Shown here: piece by piece, positions 1-10,922 of the stretch
Position numbering within the stretch: position 1 is the first letter of the stretch
Layout: every line of letters begins with the position of its first letter
Assembly: GCA_002284615.2 (NCBI GenBank)
Contig: MU069453.1
Coordinates: 175,812-188,281, forward strand
DNA length: 12,470 bases
Direction of reading: 5' to 3'
Source of the DNA: Dunaliella salina
Lineage: Eukaryota; Chlorophyta; Chlorophyceae; Chlamydomonadales; Dunaliellaceae
The notes under the pieces: model-generated
Told to the model about the DNA's origin: nothing
What the model saw: the letters and a program-made list of their open reading frames with translations, nothing else
Databases searched by the model: none
Translations under genes and position numbers: made by a program

Positions 1-33
<33 letters not shown>
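1..33. repeat. (GT)n microsatellite, truncated by window edge
   Basis: Pure alternating GT from the first base to about position 33. It is the same dinucleotide as the tracts at 8136, 10161 (as CA) and 12351, so its true length lies outside the window. Confidence 0.95.
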
Positions 34-34
<1 letters not shown>

Positions 35-72
35 TGGATGCACTACTGCTTAGGATTTAAAGAGAGCAGGGA

Positions 73-459
73 TCAATAGAAAGTATCTTCATCAGAGAGG
101 CTGCTGATTTTTGCATTTAGATGAAATGCATGCCTCCCGCCAAGTAAAAGGGCGACACCCAGACCGTTCAATGCCCACCAGCTCAGGAGCTCCGCGATGT
201 GCTGTGTACTGATTGCCATAGTATCTGCCTCAGCCACCACGATAGCAAGAGTAGTGGGTGGGGCCTGGGGAGCTAGCCCCCCTCCAGAGGCAGCTTCGTC
301 CTGTTTTCCTGCAGCTGCACATCTGTTGCCCCCCCTCCCAGACAGAGTGTACAGGCTACCAAGCAGCAGTGACCTGAGCCAAGTGTATACATCTAAAAGT
401 CTAACATACACAGCAAGCGCGAGTTCCAGCAAGGATAGCTTGAGCTTGACGGCGATCAT
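73..459 (-). CDS. Possible first exon of a cis-prenyltransferase-like (NUS1/LEW1-type) protein
   Basis: Open frame of 128 codons starting with ATG at 459-457. Seen directly: a hydrophobic stretch at about residues 8-38 (LLELALAVYVRLLDVYTWL and onward), a Gly/Ala-rich linker at about 42-67, then a beta-strand-like LAIVVAEAD followed by a helix-like segment containing IAELLSWWALNGLGVALLL. In NUS1/NgBR/LEW1, the non-catalytic subunits of dehydrodolichyl diphosphate synthase in the ER membrane, an N-terminal membrane segment precedes a strand-helix-strand of similar character. The family assignment is inference from that pattern only. The frame stops at 73 with no convincing GT donor before it, so this may be an exon with a missed donor, a short protein or a truncated gene; the rest would lie left of the window. 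An antisense frame at 197-484 has no family features and looks like its shadow. Confidence 0.35.
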   Translation of the reverse strand: MIAVKLKLSLLELALAVYVRLLDVYTWLRSLLLGSLYTLSGRGGNRCAAAGKQDEAASGGGLAPQAPPTTLAIVVAEADTMAISTQHIAELLSWWALNGLGVALLLGGRHAFHLNAKISSLSDEDTFY

Positions 460-760
460 GGCAGTACATTACATTCTGATCTAAGATAATGGCAAAATTG
501 ATGCAATTGTTGCATGAAATTTTATCGGATGTGTGGTGATCGTCAGTCACCGAAACTCACGTCGATAAATGGAGCATTAGAAACATATACATATCATCCA
601 AGTTAATCTGGTCCACATTGGAAATTTGAAGCACTGGCCAGATTCCCAATTTTCGGTTAGAAATACTTTTTTTGGTTCCGGATTTGCTCCTACGGTCTCG
701 GGTTCACTTAAGATTATCTTGAGAAATCCAGAAAAGTACGTTCCTCTGCCAGGCCGCGCG
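460..760. other. Noncoding stretch, no gene seen
   Basis: Moderately AT-rich sequence upstream of the minus-strand frame at 73-459. If that frame is real, its 5' UTR and promoter would lie here. I see no TATA-like box at a convincing distance, no RNA gene and no coding pattern. Confidence 0.5.
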
Positions 761-1310
761 GGATTCTATCGGTTGGTATGTGCATGGGATTCTATCGGTT
801 GGTATGGGAGGTGGGGGGTTGTGGGTGGATAGGGGGAAACCGACTTTTTGGGACCCCTCCTCCAGAATTTGTCTGTGCCATCCTACATAATTTTAAAACT
901 AACTTTGGGTTCCTGAGCTCAAAATTGTCGATTGGCACCCTCTTTGAGCAAATCAGGTACAGGGGGTCTGGGTCTCTGGTATGAATCAGAGTCAGTGCTG
1001 CATATGCATGGGTGTTCCCAGGTAAATGCACAGCAAACGAGTCCAAACTTGCAGGATAGTGACAATTTAGAATATGTTGTTGCATGGCGGACTCAGGAGG
1101 GTGGTTTGTGGACTTACAGGCCAAGTGGGTGCCTGGTGAGGCAGGAATGCATGGGCGCCCGCTGCTCAGGTTTTGCTCCATAACTATGCAACACATTTTT
1201 CTAAGACGGATGCAGAATTCAAAGAGGAGCAAATTTGTACCCTTGTTGTCCGGATTGGGGCACTGGAAGGAGGGTTTCGGGGTGGTGGGTGGGTCAGGGG
1301 GTCCCCACCC
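761..1310 (+). repeat. Copy A of a ~650-bp diverged direct repeat
   Basis: Blocks in this stretch recur in the same order at 1411-1990: cgactttttggga at 841 and 1491 (offset 650), tgcatgggcg at 1148 and 1807 (offset 659), and gggtcagggggtcc at 1291 and about 1969 (offset 678). The growing offset shows indels. The copy begins with a 26-bp tandem duplication (ggattctatcggttggtatg at 761 and 787). Reading frames across it are short and share no family features, so I treat it as noncoding repeat. Confidence 0.75.
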
Positions 1311-1410
1311 AAAATTTGTCATGAAGCCCAGGAGGCTGCAAGAAGCATAACTTTTGGAACACAGGTGTCAATCCAATCAAGAATTATACATTCGGAATCC
1401 TAGGATCAAG

Positions 1411-1990
1411 GGCTATCGATTGGTATATGTACGGGTCGGATCCGAGGAGGGGGGTGGTGGTGGGGTGTTTGGCGGTGAGAATGGGCTTTTCGACTTTTTG
1501 GGACACCCCCCCCAGAATTTTTCTAGGCCACTTCTACAGAAGTCTAAAGACACCATTGGAGCTCCTGAGCCCAAGCACTGTCTATTGGCACCCTCTTTGG
1601 GTAAATTGAGTAAAAGGGGGATCTATGTGCATGGCTGGGAGTTAGTGCCATACGCGCAAAGGTGTGGGCGGCAGGGGGTGTAGGGTAAGGCAAACCAGTT
1701 CAAACTCCCAGGTTAGTGACAATGTATGATGTGATTATGCATGGTGAAGTCAGGAGGGCAGTTAGTGGACTTGCAAGCCAGTTGTGGGTGCCTGGAAGGG
1801 CAGGTATGCATGGGCGTCCGCTGCTTAGTTTTTGTCAAATAACTTTGCTGCAACTCAATTTTATAGTATGGTGAGTATGCAGATGGATAGCTATTTCAAA
1901 AAGGAGCAGGCTGATACCATTTTTGTCCGGGTAGGGTTACTGCATGGGGCTTTTTGGGGTGGGTGGGTGGGTCAGGGGGTCCCATCCAGT
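1411..1990 (+). repeat. Copy B of the ~650-bp diverged direct repeat
   Basis: Collinear with copy A at 761-1310. It keeps the CCCC-rich block followed by AGAATTT, the segment tattggcaccctctttg at about 1580, the gcatgggcg block at 1808 and the G-rich end. Divergence is substantial, which suggests an old duplication or two copies of a dispersed repeat family. Confidence 0.75.
1956..1979 (+). other. G-quadruplex-forming motif
   Basis: Five G-runs (GGGG, GGG, GGG, GGG, GGGGG) separated by loops of 1, 1, 1 and 3 nt, a near-ideal quadruplex pattern. Related motifs lie at 1279-1301 in copy A and at 806-836. Confidence 0.7.
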
Positions 1991-2439
1991 TTTTGGGCAT
2001 GTGTTTCACAGCATTCTTTTTAGCCTCCTGTGAAGTCTTACTTTTTTTTTATCACCCTCCTGATTGAAGGCATGTTTTTTTGTTTGTATATCATGTATCT
2101 ATTGCAACTTCCTATGTTGTCTTAGAAGAAAGTATGGACGTCTTTTTGCTGCCTTTCCGGCTCACCATTACATAATTTTGCCCAACTTCCAAACACTGAC
2201 TTCACTCCTTTCTTGGCGAGCTATCGCGCTTTGACTGATCCTGAGATCAATACTTTACTAAATCAAGACTCGTTAGTTTTTTGAAATTTTGTCATAGTTG
2301 GTTTCAATTTTTGATGCTGGCTGAGATTGTTTCACCAGCAGCCGATCAGCCAGAGTCTCGGGCTGTAGGCCACCCTTGTAACCCTTGCTGCTCACAGGGT
2401 AGTTTCAGATTATACAGGATCTTTTTTTCTGATGCTTGC
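1991..2439. other. Noncoding stretch, no gene seen
   Basis: AT- and T-run-rich sequence between the ~650-bp repeats and the retroelement remains. No frame has family features and no RNA gene is apparent. It may hide further decayed LINE sequence that I cannot recognise. Confidence 0.4.
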
Positions 2440-2545
2440 TGAATATAGCTCGTTTGTTCCAAAACCAAGATACTAGACTTATTGATTACCTCTGAGCTTA
2501 TGGATTTCTTTCAGCACACCGAGCAGCCAAACTATCTGGCAGGTT
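2440..2545 (+). pseudogene. Remnant of a LINE ORF2 C-terminal tail
   Basis: Around 2491-2511 the DNA tctgagcttatggatttctt closely matches tctgagctcatggatttatt at 6741-6760, the tail of the main LINE. Translation, allowing one small deletion before SELMD, gives NQDTRLIDY then SELMDFF then TEQPNYLAG, which parallels NNKLFHYISELMDLF then TDQPNALVG at the main LINE's end. The simplest reading is the decayed 3' end of a related element lying head-to-tail with the next LINE. The boundaries are approximate. Confidence 0.45.
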
Positions 2546-2639
2546 ATGTTCCGGAACATAGGGATCCCTTGGAGAGGCAGGGTCCGTCAGTGACCATAGT
2601 ACCTTGAGTATGACGTTTCGGTGTCCGGGTGCTGACTCT

Positions 2640-2930
2640 CGCGCGCTGGGGCCTAAGCTGAGTTCTTGACTGAGCAGATTGAGCTCCAACAGCAGTTTAA
2701 GGGTGTTATTGAGAGGGGCGATATTGCATGTGCCTGCTTCTGCGTCCAGTCCTTGGTTGACCAGGCTGCCAGTGACCAGCGCGTGAACATGACCAAATTT
2801 GTTAGCATGTGTGCGCATTTGAGGGGTAACAGAGGCGCTCACAGCCCACCTTGGTTCGATGCTGAGTGCAAAGAGAAGGTTAGGCGGGCACAGTGCACGC
2901 CCATCTCTCGGGGTGCTTGGGGCAAAGAAA
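2640..2930 (+). pseudogene. LINE ORF2 fragment: end of endonuclease region and EN-RT linker
   Basis: The frame read from 2666 gives EQIELQQQFKGVIERGD and then, about 60 residues on, SPPWFDAECKEKVRR at 2843-2887. A Pro-Trp-x-(D/N)-x-E-C-(K/R) box followed by basic residues is the usual sequence between the AP-like endonuclease and the reverse transcriptase in LINE ORF2 proteins. Upstream of about 2640 the match continues only with frame changes, for example a TAA at 2654-2656 in this frame. No endonuclease catalytic motifs are visible, so no active nuclease is encoded. The fragment ends at a run of aaag units near 2930, where the antisense insertion begins. Confidence 0.65.
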
Positions 2931-3575
2931 AGAAAAGAAAAACTACGCAGGCAGTGAAAACACTCCCCACATCAATTAAGGAAAAGGGGATACCTAGGGC
3001 CGAGGCACCATGTATCCACTTCACCAAAAGAAGCAGAAGAAGAAAGTCAGTGGGGATCAGGTGGGTTACTGGCAGTATCCCGTGCTTGACCTTGTTGAGA
3101 GTTGAAAAAGGTCTTCTCAAGAGCGCGTCTGGTGCTGGCAAGTTTGTAGGCATACATGGCAGAATGAGCATGAAGCTTCCTAAAAAGCTTAGTGGCCTTG
3201 AAAGTGTCAAGACCAAGCTCCTTAAGAGGCTCCAATGTATGAGGGGTATAGATGACTCCTCCCACACCTAGCACGATAGTATGGAGGGTGACCTGAGCTG
3301 AGGCCCCAGAAAGATGACGACAAAGTTTGCGGTGCTGCAGCTTGGAGGCCTCAAGCTGGCTGTTGGGCCGGGTGTTCTCACAGTATTTGACTTCAACAAG
3401 GTGGATATGCCTCTGATCTGGGTGGAGCTGACTGGGGTCACGAGCCTTGAGTGTTGGTGGAGTGGCTGTGGCTGGCGCTGAGGCCCCCCTGTTCCCCCGG
3501 CGCCCCCTGTACTTCTCAAATCATAACGAGGATTTGACCTTGGCGCCCTTTTCAGGGGAACAACTAATAGAGCAT
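2931..3575 (-). mobile_element. Nested antisense retroelement fragment inside the LINE
   Basis: This block separates the LINE linker (ending near 2930) from the reverse transcriptase (resuming by about 3620) and codes only on the opposite strand. In minus orientation it has a partial ORF (about 3562 to 3047), a T/C-rich trailing sequence and a tail of repeated TTTTC units at about 2930-2945. That is the layout of a 5'-truncated non-LTR insertion. I found no clear target-site duplication, so the right boundary (about 3560-3600) is uncertain. Confidence 0.5.
3047..3562 (-). pseudogene. Retroelement ORF C-terminal fragment with a VEVKY box (possible PD-(D/E)XK-like domain)
   Basis: On the minus strand one frame runs from about 3562 to a stop at 3047, broken only by a TGA at 3521-3523. 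In order it contains SPEKGAKVKSSL, then KYRGRRGNRGAS, then HPDQRHIHLVEVKYCENTRP, then LEASKLQHRKLC, then VLGVGGVIYTPHT, then ATKLFRKLHAHSAMYAYKL, ending NPPDPH. The strand with E-x-K (VEVKY) followed by a helix bearing Q/E residues resembles the core of restriction-endonuclease-like (PD-(D/E)XK) domains, which some LINEs carry C-terminally; that assignment is tentative. The long conserved-looking frame argues this was protein-coding, and I recall similar tails on algal retroelement ORFs. It lies antisense to the surrounding LINE and has no start of its own. Confidence 0.55.
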
Positions 3576-3589
3576 CAGGCCGGCTGGAA

Positions 3590-4856
3590 GTGAGCCTATT
3601 CTTATCAGGGAAGCGCGGGGCAGATTATCTGACCAAGCACTTCAGGCCACATTTTCCTGCACGTGTTGGACCAGGTCCAGATGTTGGTAGGGGGAAGGCA
3701 ATTCCTATTGGAAGGGGGCATGACGTGGTTGATCTGCTGAGGCAGCAGAGGGAAGGTGCAAGAGTGCGGCCTGATGTTGTTGAGCCTCCTAGTCCAACGA
3801 CTTTTCAGGGGCTGGTTGCTAGGCAGATTGGCAAGATAAATGCTCAGGCCTCCCCTGGTTTTGACTGTGAGTGCGCCCTTTATCAAATTTGCAGTGATCC
3901 AGCGCCTGCGGCCAAGTGGGCGCGGATATGACAGGGTGAATGTGCTAGAGCCTTGCGTTGCGCAGTTGTTCAAGTTGTTGTTTAAAAAAGTCCGCATACC
4001 CAACAACTGGAAAAAGGCTAATCTGGCTCCCGTGTACAAGAAAGGCGCCTTCTTGGATCCCAACAACTCTTTGATGCTCGCTGTGAGTGGGACAATGTAC
4101 CGCATGTATGCAAATGTGTTGCGGGCTCTGATTACTGATTGGTGCATGAGTGAGCACAAGATCCCGGACACCTAGTTTGGATTTTGCCCTGGACGTAACA
4201 CCTTACAACCCCTTTTCATTCTAAGGCACCTACAGCACGCTGCACGTTTGCGGACACCTGGGCGTTCGCACGCTGCATTTATTGATTTCAAGCAGGCGTA
4301 CGACACCATACCAAGGCAGGCCTTATGGCAGCACCTTCAGAACATTTGCATGCCTGCTCCTTTTCTTGCTGCCATCCAAGATGTGTATGAAGGGGATGAG
4401 TATGTGCTGAAGGATGGTGACAAGCCTGCTGGTTTACACCCTAATGCGGGGGTCAAGCAGGGGTGACAAGCCTGCTGGTGTACACCCTAATGCGGGGGTC
4501 AAGCAGGGGTGCCCTCTGTCACCCTTGCTTTTCTCCTCATATGATGTGGACTTTGTTGCAGAGGGCTGTACGGGTGCCGTGACAGGGACTGAGGGGCTCA
4601 ATCTGTCGCATTTGTTGTTTGCTGATGACTTGACTCTGATTAGTAATTATAATGCTGCTGATGATCTACAGCATATGCTCAACCGGCTGCATGCATACGC
4701 ACACAAAAAGCATTTGACCATTAACACGAGCAAGTCTAAGGTGGTGCATTTTAACTCGAGTGTTACTAATTTGCCCACGTTCACAGTAGGTGGAGTTGGG
4801 CAGCAGTGTAAAGAGAGCTTCAAGTATTTAGGTATGGTGTTCCATAAGTGTCTGAA
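3590..4856 (+). pseudogene. LINE reverse transcriptase domain, disrupted
   Basis: RT motifs appear in the right order across three frames: NAQASPGFD near 3840-3866 (the S/APG-D box of motif 1); NNWKKANLAPVYKKG and AVSGTMYRMYANVLRALI at 3998-4130; FGFCPGRNT at 4176-4202; AAFIDFKQAYDTIPR at 4272-4316 (motif A, catalytic Asp); GVKQGCPLSPLLF at 4495-4533 (motif B); LLFADDLTLIS at 4612-4644 (motif C, with the two catalytic Asp at 4624-4629); NTSKSKVVHF (motif D) and FKYLGMVF (motif E). The function would be target-primed reverse transcription of the element's RNA. Breaks are a frameshift near 3866, a TAG at 4173-4175 where a Gln (CAG) is typical of the I-P-D-T-Q-F-G-F box, a 46-bp duplication at 4419-4510 and a frameshift near 4856. 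Catalytic residues survive but no intact protein is possible. Confidence 0.85.
4419..4510 (+). repeat. 46-bp tandem duplication within the RT gene
   Basis: The sequence starting gacaagcctgctgg occurs at 4419 and again at 4465, exactly 46 bp apart, with one mismatch (ggttta versus ggtgta). It covers the codons leading into the VKQG part of RT motif B. Because 46 is not a multiple of three, it shifts the frame and creates the TGA at 4464-4466. Confidence 0.95.
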
Positions 4857-5673
4857 TGAATGGATAAGTCTTCTGAGCACGTCACTGGTGCTGTCATGGC
4901 TGCCTCCGGTCGCATTTCACAGTTTGTGCTAGGTTATGAGTTAGATAGCAGTCCCCAAACCGCCCTATGGCTCAGGAAGAGGTACTCGATTCCGACAGCT
5001 ATGTACGGTAGTCAAGTGTGGGGCACAGCCTTTGTGAAGCAAGGGACAGAGGTTTAAAGTGAACTGCAGGTCAGGCACTTGAATTTCTTGAAGCGCACTC
5101 TAGGTGTGAAGCGTGCCACTTCTAACTGGACAGTGCTGCGAGAGTGTGACCATGAGCTCTTACAGTTCTTTTGGTTCAGATATGTGATCAAGCTGTACAA
5201 CTGTATGCTGGACTGCAACAGCACAACCCTTAAGAAGGTATTTCAGTCTGGTTGCAATATGCACTCCAGGGCTGCTGGATGTAAGACTGCCCAGATGCTG
5301 GATGGATTTCAAGGGTTGCAAAAAGTGTGATGAGTATGTGCAAGCGGTACAGAGGGGTGCTCCGATCAAGATTCAGGATTTTGCTGATGATCTGAGACTG
5401 AGACTGCGGGTCGTCTGGAACACTGCTGCTACCGATGCGATGAGCGTGTCTCGAAAGTCTGTGTCCCTCTATCAGTCTTATTTTGGCGTTCCTTTTCATT
5501 CTAACTTGCGTGCCCCAGTGCAAACTCCTCGCCACTTATCTCTGAACCTCTCTGGCCATATCCTGCGTAATGTTAGTCGATTCAAATTGCTTGCTCACAC
5601 CCTGCATGTTGACAGAGCTATTTGGTCCCAGGGTGAGGAGTTTGCCATTTGTGATAGGTGTAACCTGCAGGAG
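4857..5673 (+). pseudogene. LINE ORF2 post-RT region up to the split zinc knuckle
   Basis: The frame starting near 4860 gives AVMAASGRISQFVLGYELD and LWLRKRYSIPTAMYGSQVWG, a typical post-RT thumb-like section of LINE ORF2. After a TAA at 5055-5057 the same frame continues with HLNFLKRTLGVKRATSNW and ECDHELLQFFWFR. Near 5325 the reading shifts into KKCDEYVQAVQRG, then HLSLNLSGHILRNVSRFKLL and the first half of a CCHC knuckle, CDRC at 5650-5661. The knuckle's His and last Cys are found 880 bp downstream at 6556 and 6571, beyond an insertion. Such a C-terminal knuckle is thought to help bind the element's RNA or DNA. The frame after 5673 that appears to add a repetitive WVAALKAFP peptide is insertion sequence, not LINE. 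Confidence 0.8.
5661..5673 (+). repeat. Left 13-bp target-site duplication
   Basis: taacctgcaggag, repeated exactly at 6528-6540. The bases outside the matched pair differ on both sides, so 13 bp is the full length. Confidence 0.9.
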
Positions 5674-5680
5674 TGTACCT

Positions 5681-5788
5681 GGGTAGCTGCCCTGAAAGCA
5701 TTTCCATGGGTAGCTGCCCTGAAAGCATTTCCATGGGTAGCTGCCCTGAAAGCAATGCCACGGGTAGCTGCCCTGAAAGCCTTTTTAG
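5681..5788 (+). repeat. 27-bp tandem repeat, 4 copies
   Basis: gggtagctgccctgaaagc begins at 5681, 5708, 5735 and 5762, a strict 27-bp period. Since 27 is a multiple of three, it reads as the 9-residue peptide WVAALKAFP repeated, which explains the repetitive tail of the overlapping open frame. Confidence 0.95.
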
Positions 5789-6316
5789 CTGAAGACCTGG
5801 ACTGTGGGACGGCAGAGTGACCAGTACAGAGTTATCCAAAGGATCCTTTTAGATGGTTTCATCCAAGCTTGTGAGTGTGGCTTGAGAGGAGCAAACATGA
5901 ATGCCAAACATCACTTATAATTCAAGTAAGCATGGAACTTCCCATGAGCATGTGCTCTCAGGCTGCTGCTGCAGTTCCTTTCAAATCATAAAACAATGCA
6001 ATAGGGTTTTGGAGTTTCGAGGAAACTGTTTGCCAAACATCATGCAAATCTGCATCTGACGATTTCTCTCCTTGCACTTGGTCTTTGAATATCTGGAGTT
6101 TCGAGTCAAACATATGAACATTCAGGCTAAGACTTCTTGTGCCATTTTCTCAATGCTTGCTTGGAGAACCTCTGCTTTCCGTGGTATTTTGCGCGCTTGT
6201 TCCTCAACAGTTGACGTTTCTGTTCGCGTTCTTTTGAAGACTTGCCTAATTCCAAGTCTGTGTTTCCGCTCAGCTGCCCTTGTAGGCGGAAATAGCGATG
6301 TAACCTTACTAAGGTC

Positions 6317-6507
6317 GGAATGTTGTATTTCATTACAAGACCGTTACTAGCTGGGTTACTAGCTGGTTTCTCAGTTAGCAACATAGACCGCAACCGTGCA
6401 GTAACCACAGGTTTCCTTGTAACCCTGATGGTTACTGCCCGGTTGCGGTCTATGTTACTAGCTGAGAAACCAGCTAGTAATGGTCCTGTAATGAAATACA
6501 ACATTCC
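6317..6507. repeat. Large inverted repeat (hairpin), arms ~79 bp
   Basis: The left arm (6317-6407) and right arm (6429-6507) are reverse complements with five mismatches, apart from a 12-bp tandem duplication (gttactagctgg at 6343 and 6355) in the left arm. The loop is 21 nt. Both strands therefore encode nearly the same peptide (MLYFIT, then SNIDRNRAVT). Weaker complementarity may extend outward to about 6307 and 6523, close to the insertion end. Confidence 0.95.
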
Positions 6508-6527
6508 AACGAGGGTAGTACCTTACC

Positions 6528-6540
6528 TAACCTGCAGGAG
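6528..6540 (+). repeat. Right 13-bp target-site duplication
   Basis: Exact copy of 5661-5673, immediately followed by the resumed LINE reading frame (gatcaagatgagggccac). Confidence 0.9.
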
Positions 6541-6821
6541 GATCAAGATGAGGGCCACGTCCTTTTTAAGTGCCTGTGTCCTACTACTTTAGTAAAGTGT
6601 GCCAAGTTAGGCGGAAGTTTTTTGAGCTGTTTCAACAGTTAGCCATTTTCTCTCGAATTGAACCTTGCGTGCAACATGCCACCGTGCCCTCGGTCTTTAA
6701 TTTTCTTTCCCAGAAGAACAACAAGCTTTTCCATTACATTTCTGAGCTCATGGATTTATTTTTGACTGGCGTAGACCAGTCACAGACTGATCAGCCGAAC
6801 GCTCTGGTTGGAGGTCCCTGA
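6541..6821 (+). pseudogene. LINE ORF2 C-terminus: second half of zinc knuckle and tail
   Basis: Starts DQDEGHVLFKC, supplying the His (6556) and final Cys (6571) of a C-x2-C-x9-H-x4-C knuckle begun at 5650. A frameshift between about 6575 and 6600 moves the reading into QVRRKFFELFQQLAIFS, then VFNFLSQKNNKLFHYISELM, ending in PNALVGGP and a TGA at 6819-6821. The hydrophobic helical tail just after the knuckle and the closeness of the 3' UTR indicate this is the natural ORF2 C-terminus. Confidence 0.75.
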
Positions 6822-6825
6822 ACAT

Positions 6826-6864
6826 TGTAATCATTGTTATGTTCCCTTGTAAACCTGGCTGTAA
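6826..6864 (+). terminator. LINE 3' UTR polyadenylation signals (TGTAA x3)
   Basis: TGTAA, the usual chlorophycean polyadenylation signal, occurs at 6826-6830, 6848-6852 and 6860-6864, just after the ORF2 stop. The LINE transcript would end shortly after, near 6880-6905. Confidence 0.5.
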
Positions 6865-6905
6865 ACCTGTATCTGTTCGGTCTTTGATTAAACCTATTTG
6901 CTTTT

Positions 6906-7389
6906 AAAGGGTGATCTCAGGTATTCCAGGAATTACTGATCTCCTTGACATAGGTAGAGTAGCTGAGTTGCATTGATCCCAAAGCAGCATCACCCAATAT
7001 GATGCAGTGGGTGATCAGGTATGGAGTTTTGGTGGTCAACAACTGAACTTAATGTCCACGCCGCAGCTGATAAAGCATCTGTGCTCCAACTGGCACTTTC
7101 AGAACTCTAGTCCTAGATAAACCAGAGGGAAACCAAGTCTCAAAGGTGCCAGTTGGGGAACACATGTGCAAGGAGCATGCAAAACACACCTTATTCTGGG
7201 CCTTAGATGCCCTCCTTAGGGTAAATTTATTTAATGCGGCCCATGATCTATGCAAACAACATTAATATCAAACGTTGATTAAAGAAAGGAGTCATTGTCA
7301 TTATCATGTGAACCTGTCCTTCAAGTCCGGTGAACCTGTAGTACAGTATACAGTGCAGTGATAGAGAGGCATTGAAATATCCAAAAAAT
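6906..7389. other. Intergenic stretch between LINE and EF-hand gene
   Basis: No coding pattern or RNA gene recognised. It has two small potential hairpins: atcaccca/tgggtgat around 6988-7016, and an 11-bp stem ccaactggcac (7086-7096) with gtgccagttgg (7146-7156). The right edge is the expected 3' end region of the minus-strand EF-hand gene. Confidence 0.4.
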
Positions 7390-7394
7390 TTACA
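7390..7394 (-). terminator. TGTAA polyadenylation signal of the EF-hand gene
   Basis: TTACA on the plus strand is TGTAA on the minus strand, 155 bp beyond the predicted stop codon. It is the first such motif downstream, and cleavage would be expected some 10-20 nt further on. Confidence 0.5.
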
Positions 7395-7549
7395 TGTCAG
7401 TGCACCCAGGATAAATAAGATAATAGGCTAGCCAAAGCATGCCGCGTGCATGGAGGAAGGGTCCTCTGACCAGCGAGTCATTGATGGTCTCCAGAAGGCC
7501 CTCAAACCTACAACCAGGTAGCTTTGAGCTGGCGGTGCAACTTCACTGC

Positions 7550-10922
<3,373 letters not shown>

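Larger units (their letters stand above)
5674..6527. mobile_element. 854-bp nested insertion with 13-bp TSD, family unknown
   Basis: Flanked by exact 13-bp repeats and located inside a codon-continuous part of the LINE. Removing it together with one TSD copy rejoins the zinc knuckle in frame (CDRC-NLQE and DQDEGHVLFKC). The left end is four copies of a 27-bp repeat (5681-5788) and the right end is dominated by a 79-bp-arm hairpin (6317-6507). The middle (about 5830-6310) has short repeated pieces such as gccaaacatca and tggagtttcgag but no recognisable transposase. I see no matching terminal inverted repeats at the two ends. A 13-bp TSD fits a non-autonomous retroposon better than most DNA transposons. 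If it is read in minus orientation, the 27-bp repeats would form a tandem-repeat 3' tail as in some SINEs and LINEs. The minus frame at 6127-6504 encodes a basic peptide and may be a chance frame. Confidence 0.8.
2546..6905 (+). mobile_element. Degenerate 5'-truncated non-LTR retrotransposon (LINE) with two nested insertions
   Basis: In order along the plus strand: the end of the endonuclease region and its PPWFDAECKEK linker (2846 onward), reverse transcriptase motifs (3800-4830), a post-RT region (4857-5673), a CCHC knuckle split at 5673/6541, the ORF2 tail to the TGA at 6819-6821, and a short 3' UTR with TGTAA motifs. The endonuclease catalytic part and any ORF1 are absent, so the copy is 5'-truncated. 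The coding frame is destroyed by at least four frameshifts, stops at 4173 and 5055, a 46-bp tandem duplication and two insertions (about 2931-3575 and 5674-6527). I could not find target-site duplications for the LINE itself; both ends are approximate. I recall similar ORF2 proteins from Dunaliella-type algae, but this needs a search. Confidence 0.85.

Noticed and set aside
792..1322. 176-residue minus-strand ORF
   Set aside because: It lies wholly within a noncoding direct repeat and is not preserved as an open frame in the second copy.
5302..5820. A protein with a WVAALKAFP repeat domain
   Set aside because: The first part is LINE ORF2; the repeat begins right after the target-site duplication and is a 27-bp DNA repeat in the inserted element.
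6127..6504. 125-residue basic protein encoded by the nested insertion
   Set aside because: Half of it comes from the hairpin arms, and the rest has no recognisable domain; kept only as a possibility in the insertion entry.
7086..7156. Terminator or RNA hairpin (11-bp stem, ~49-nt loop)
   Set aside because: The stem is short with a long loop and has no associated gene; it could be chance.
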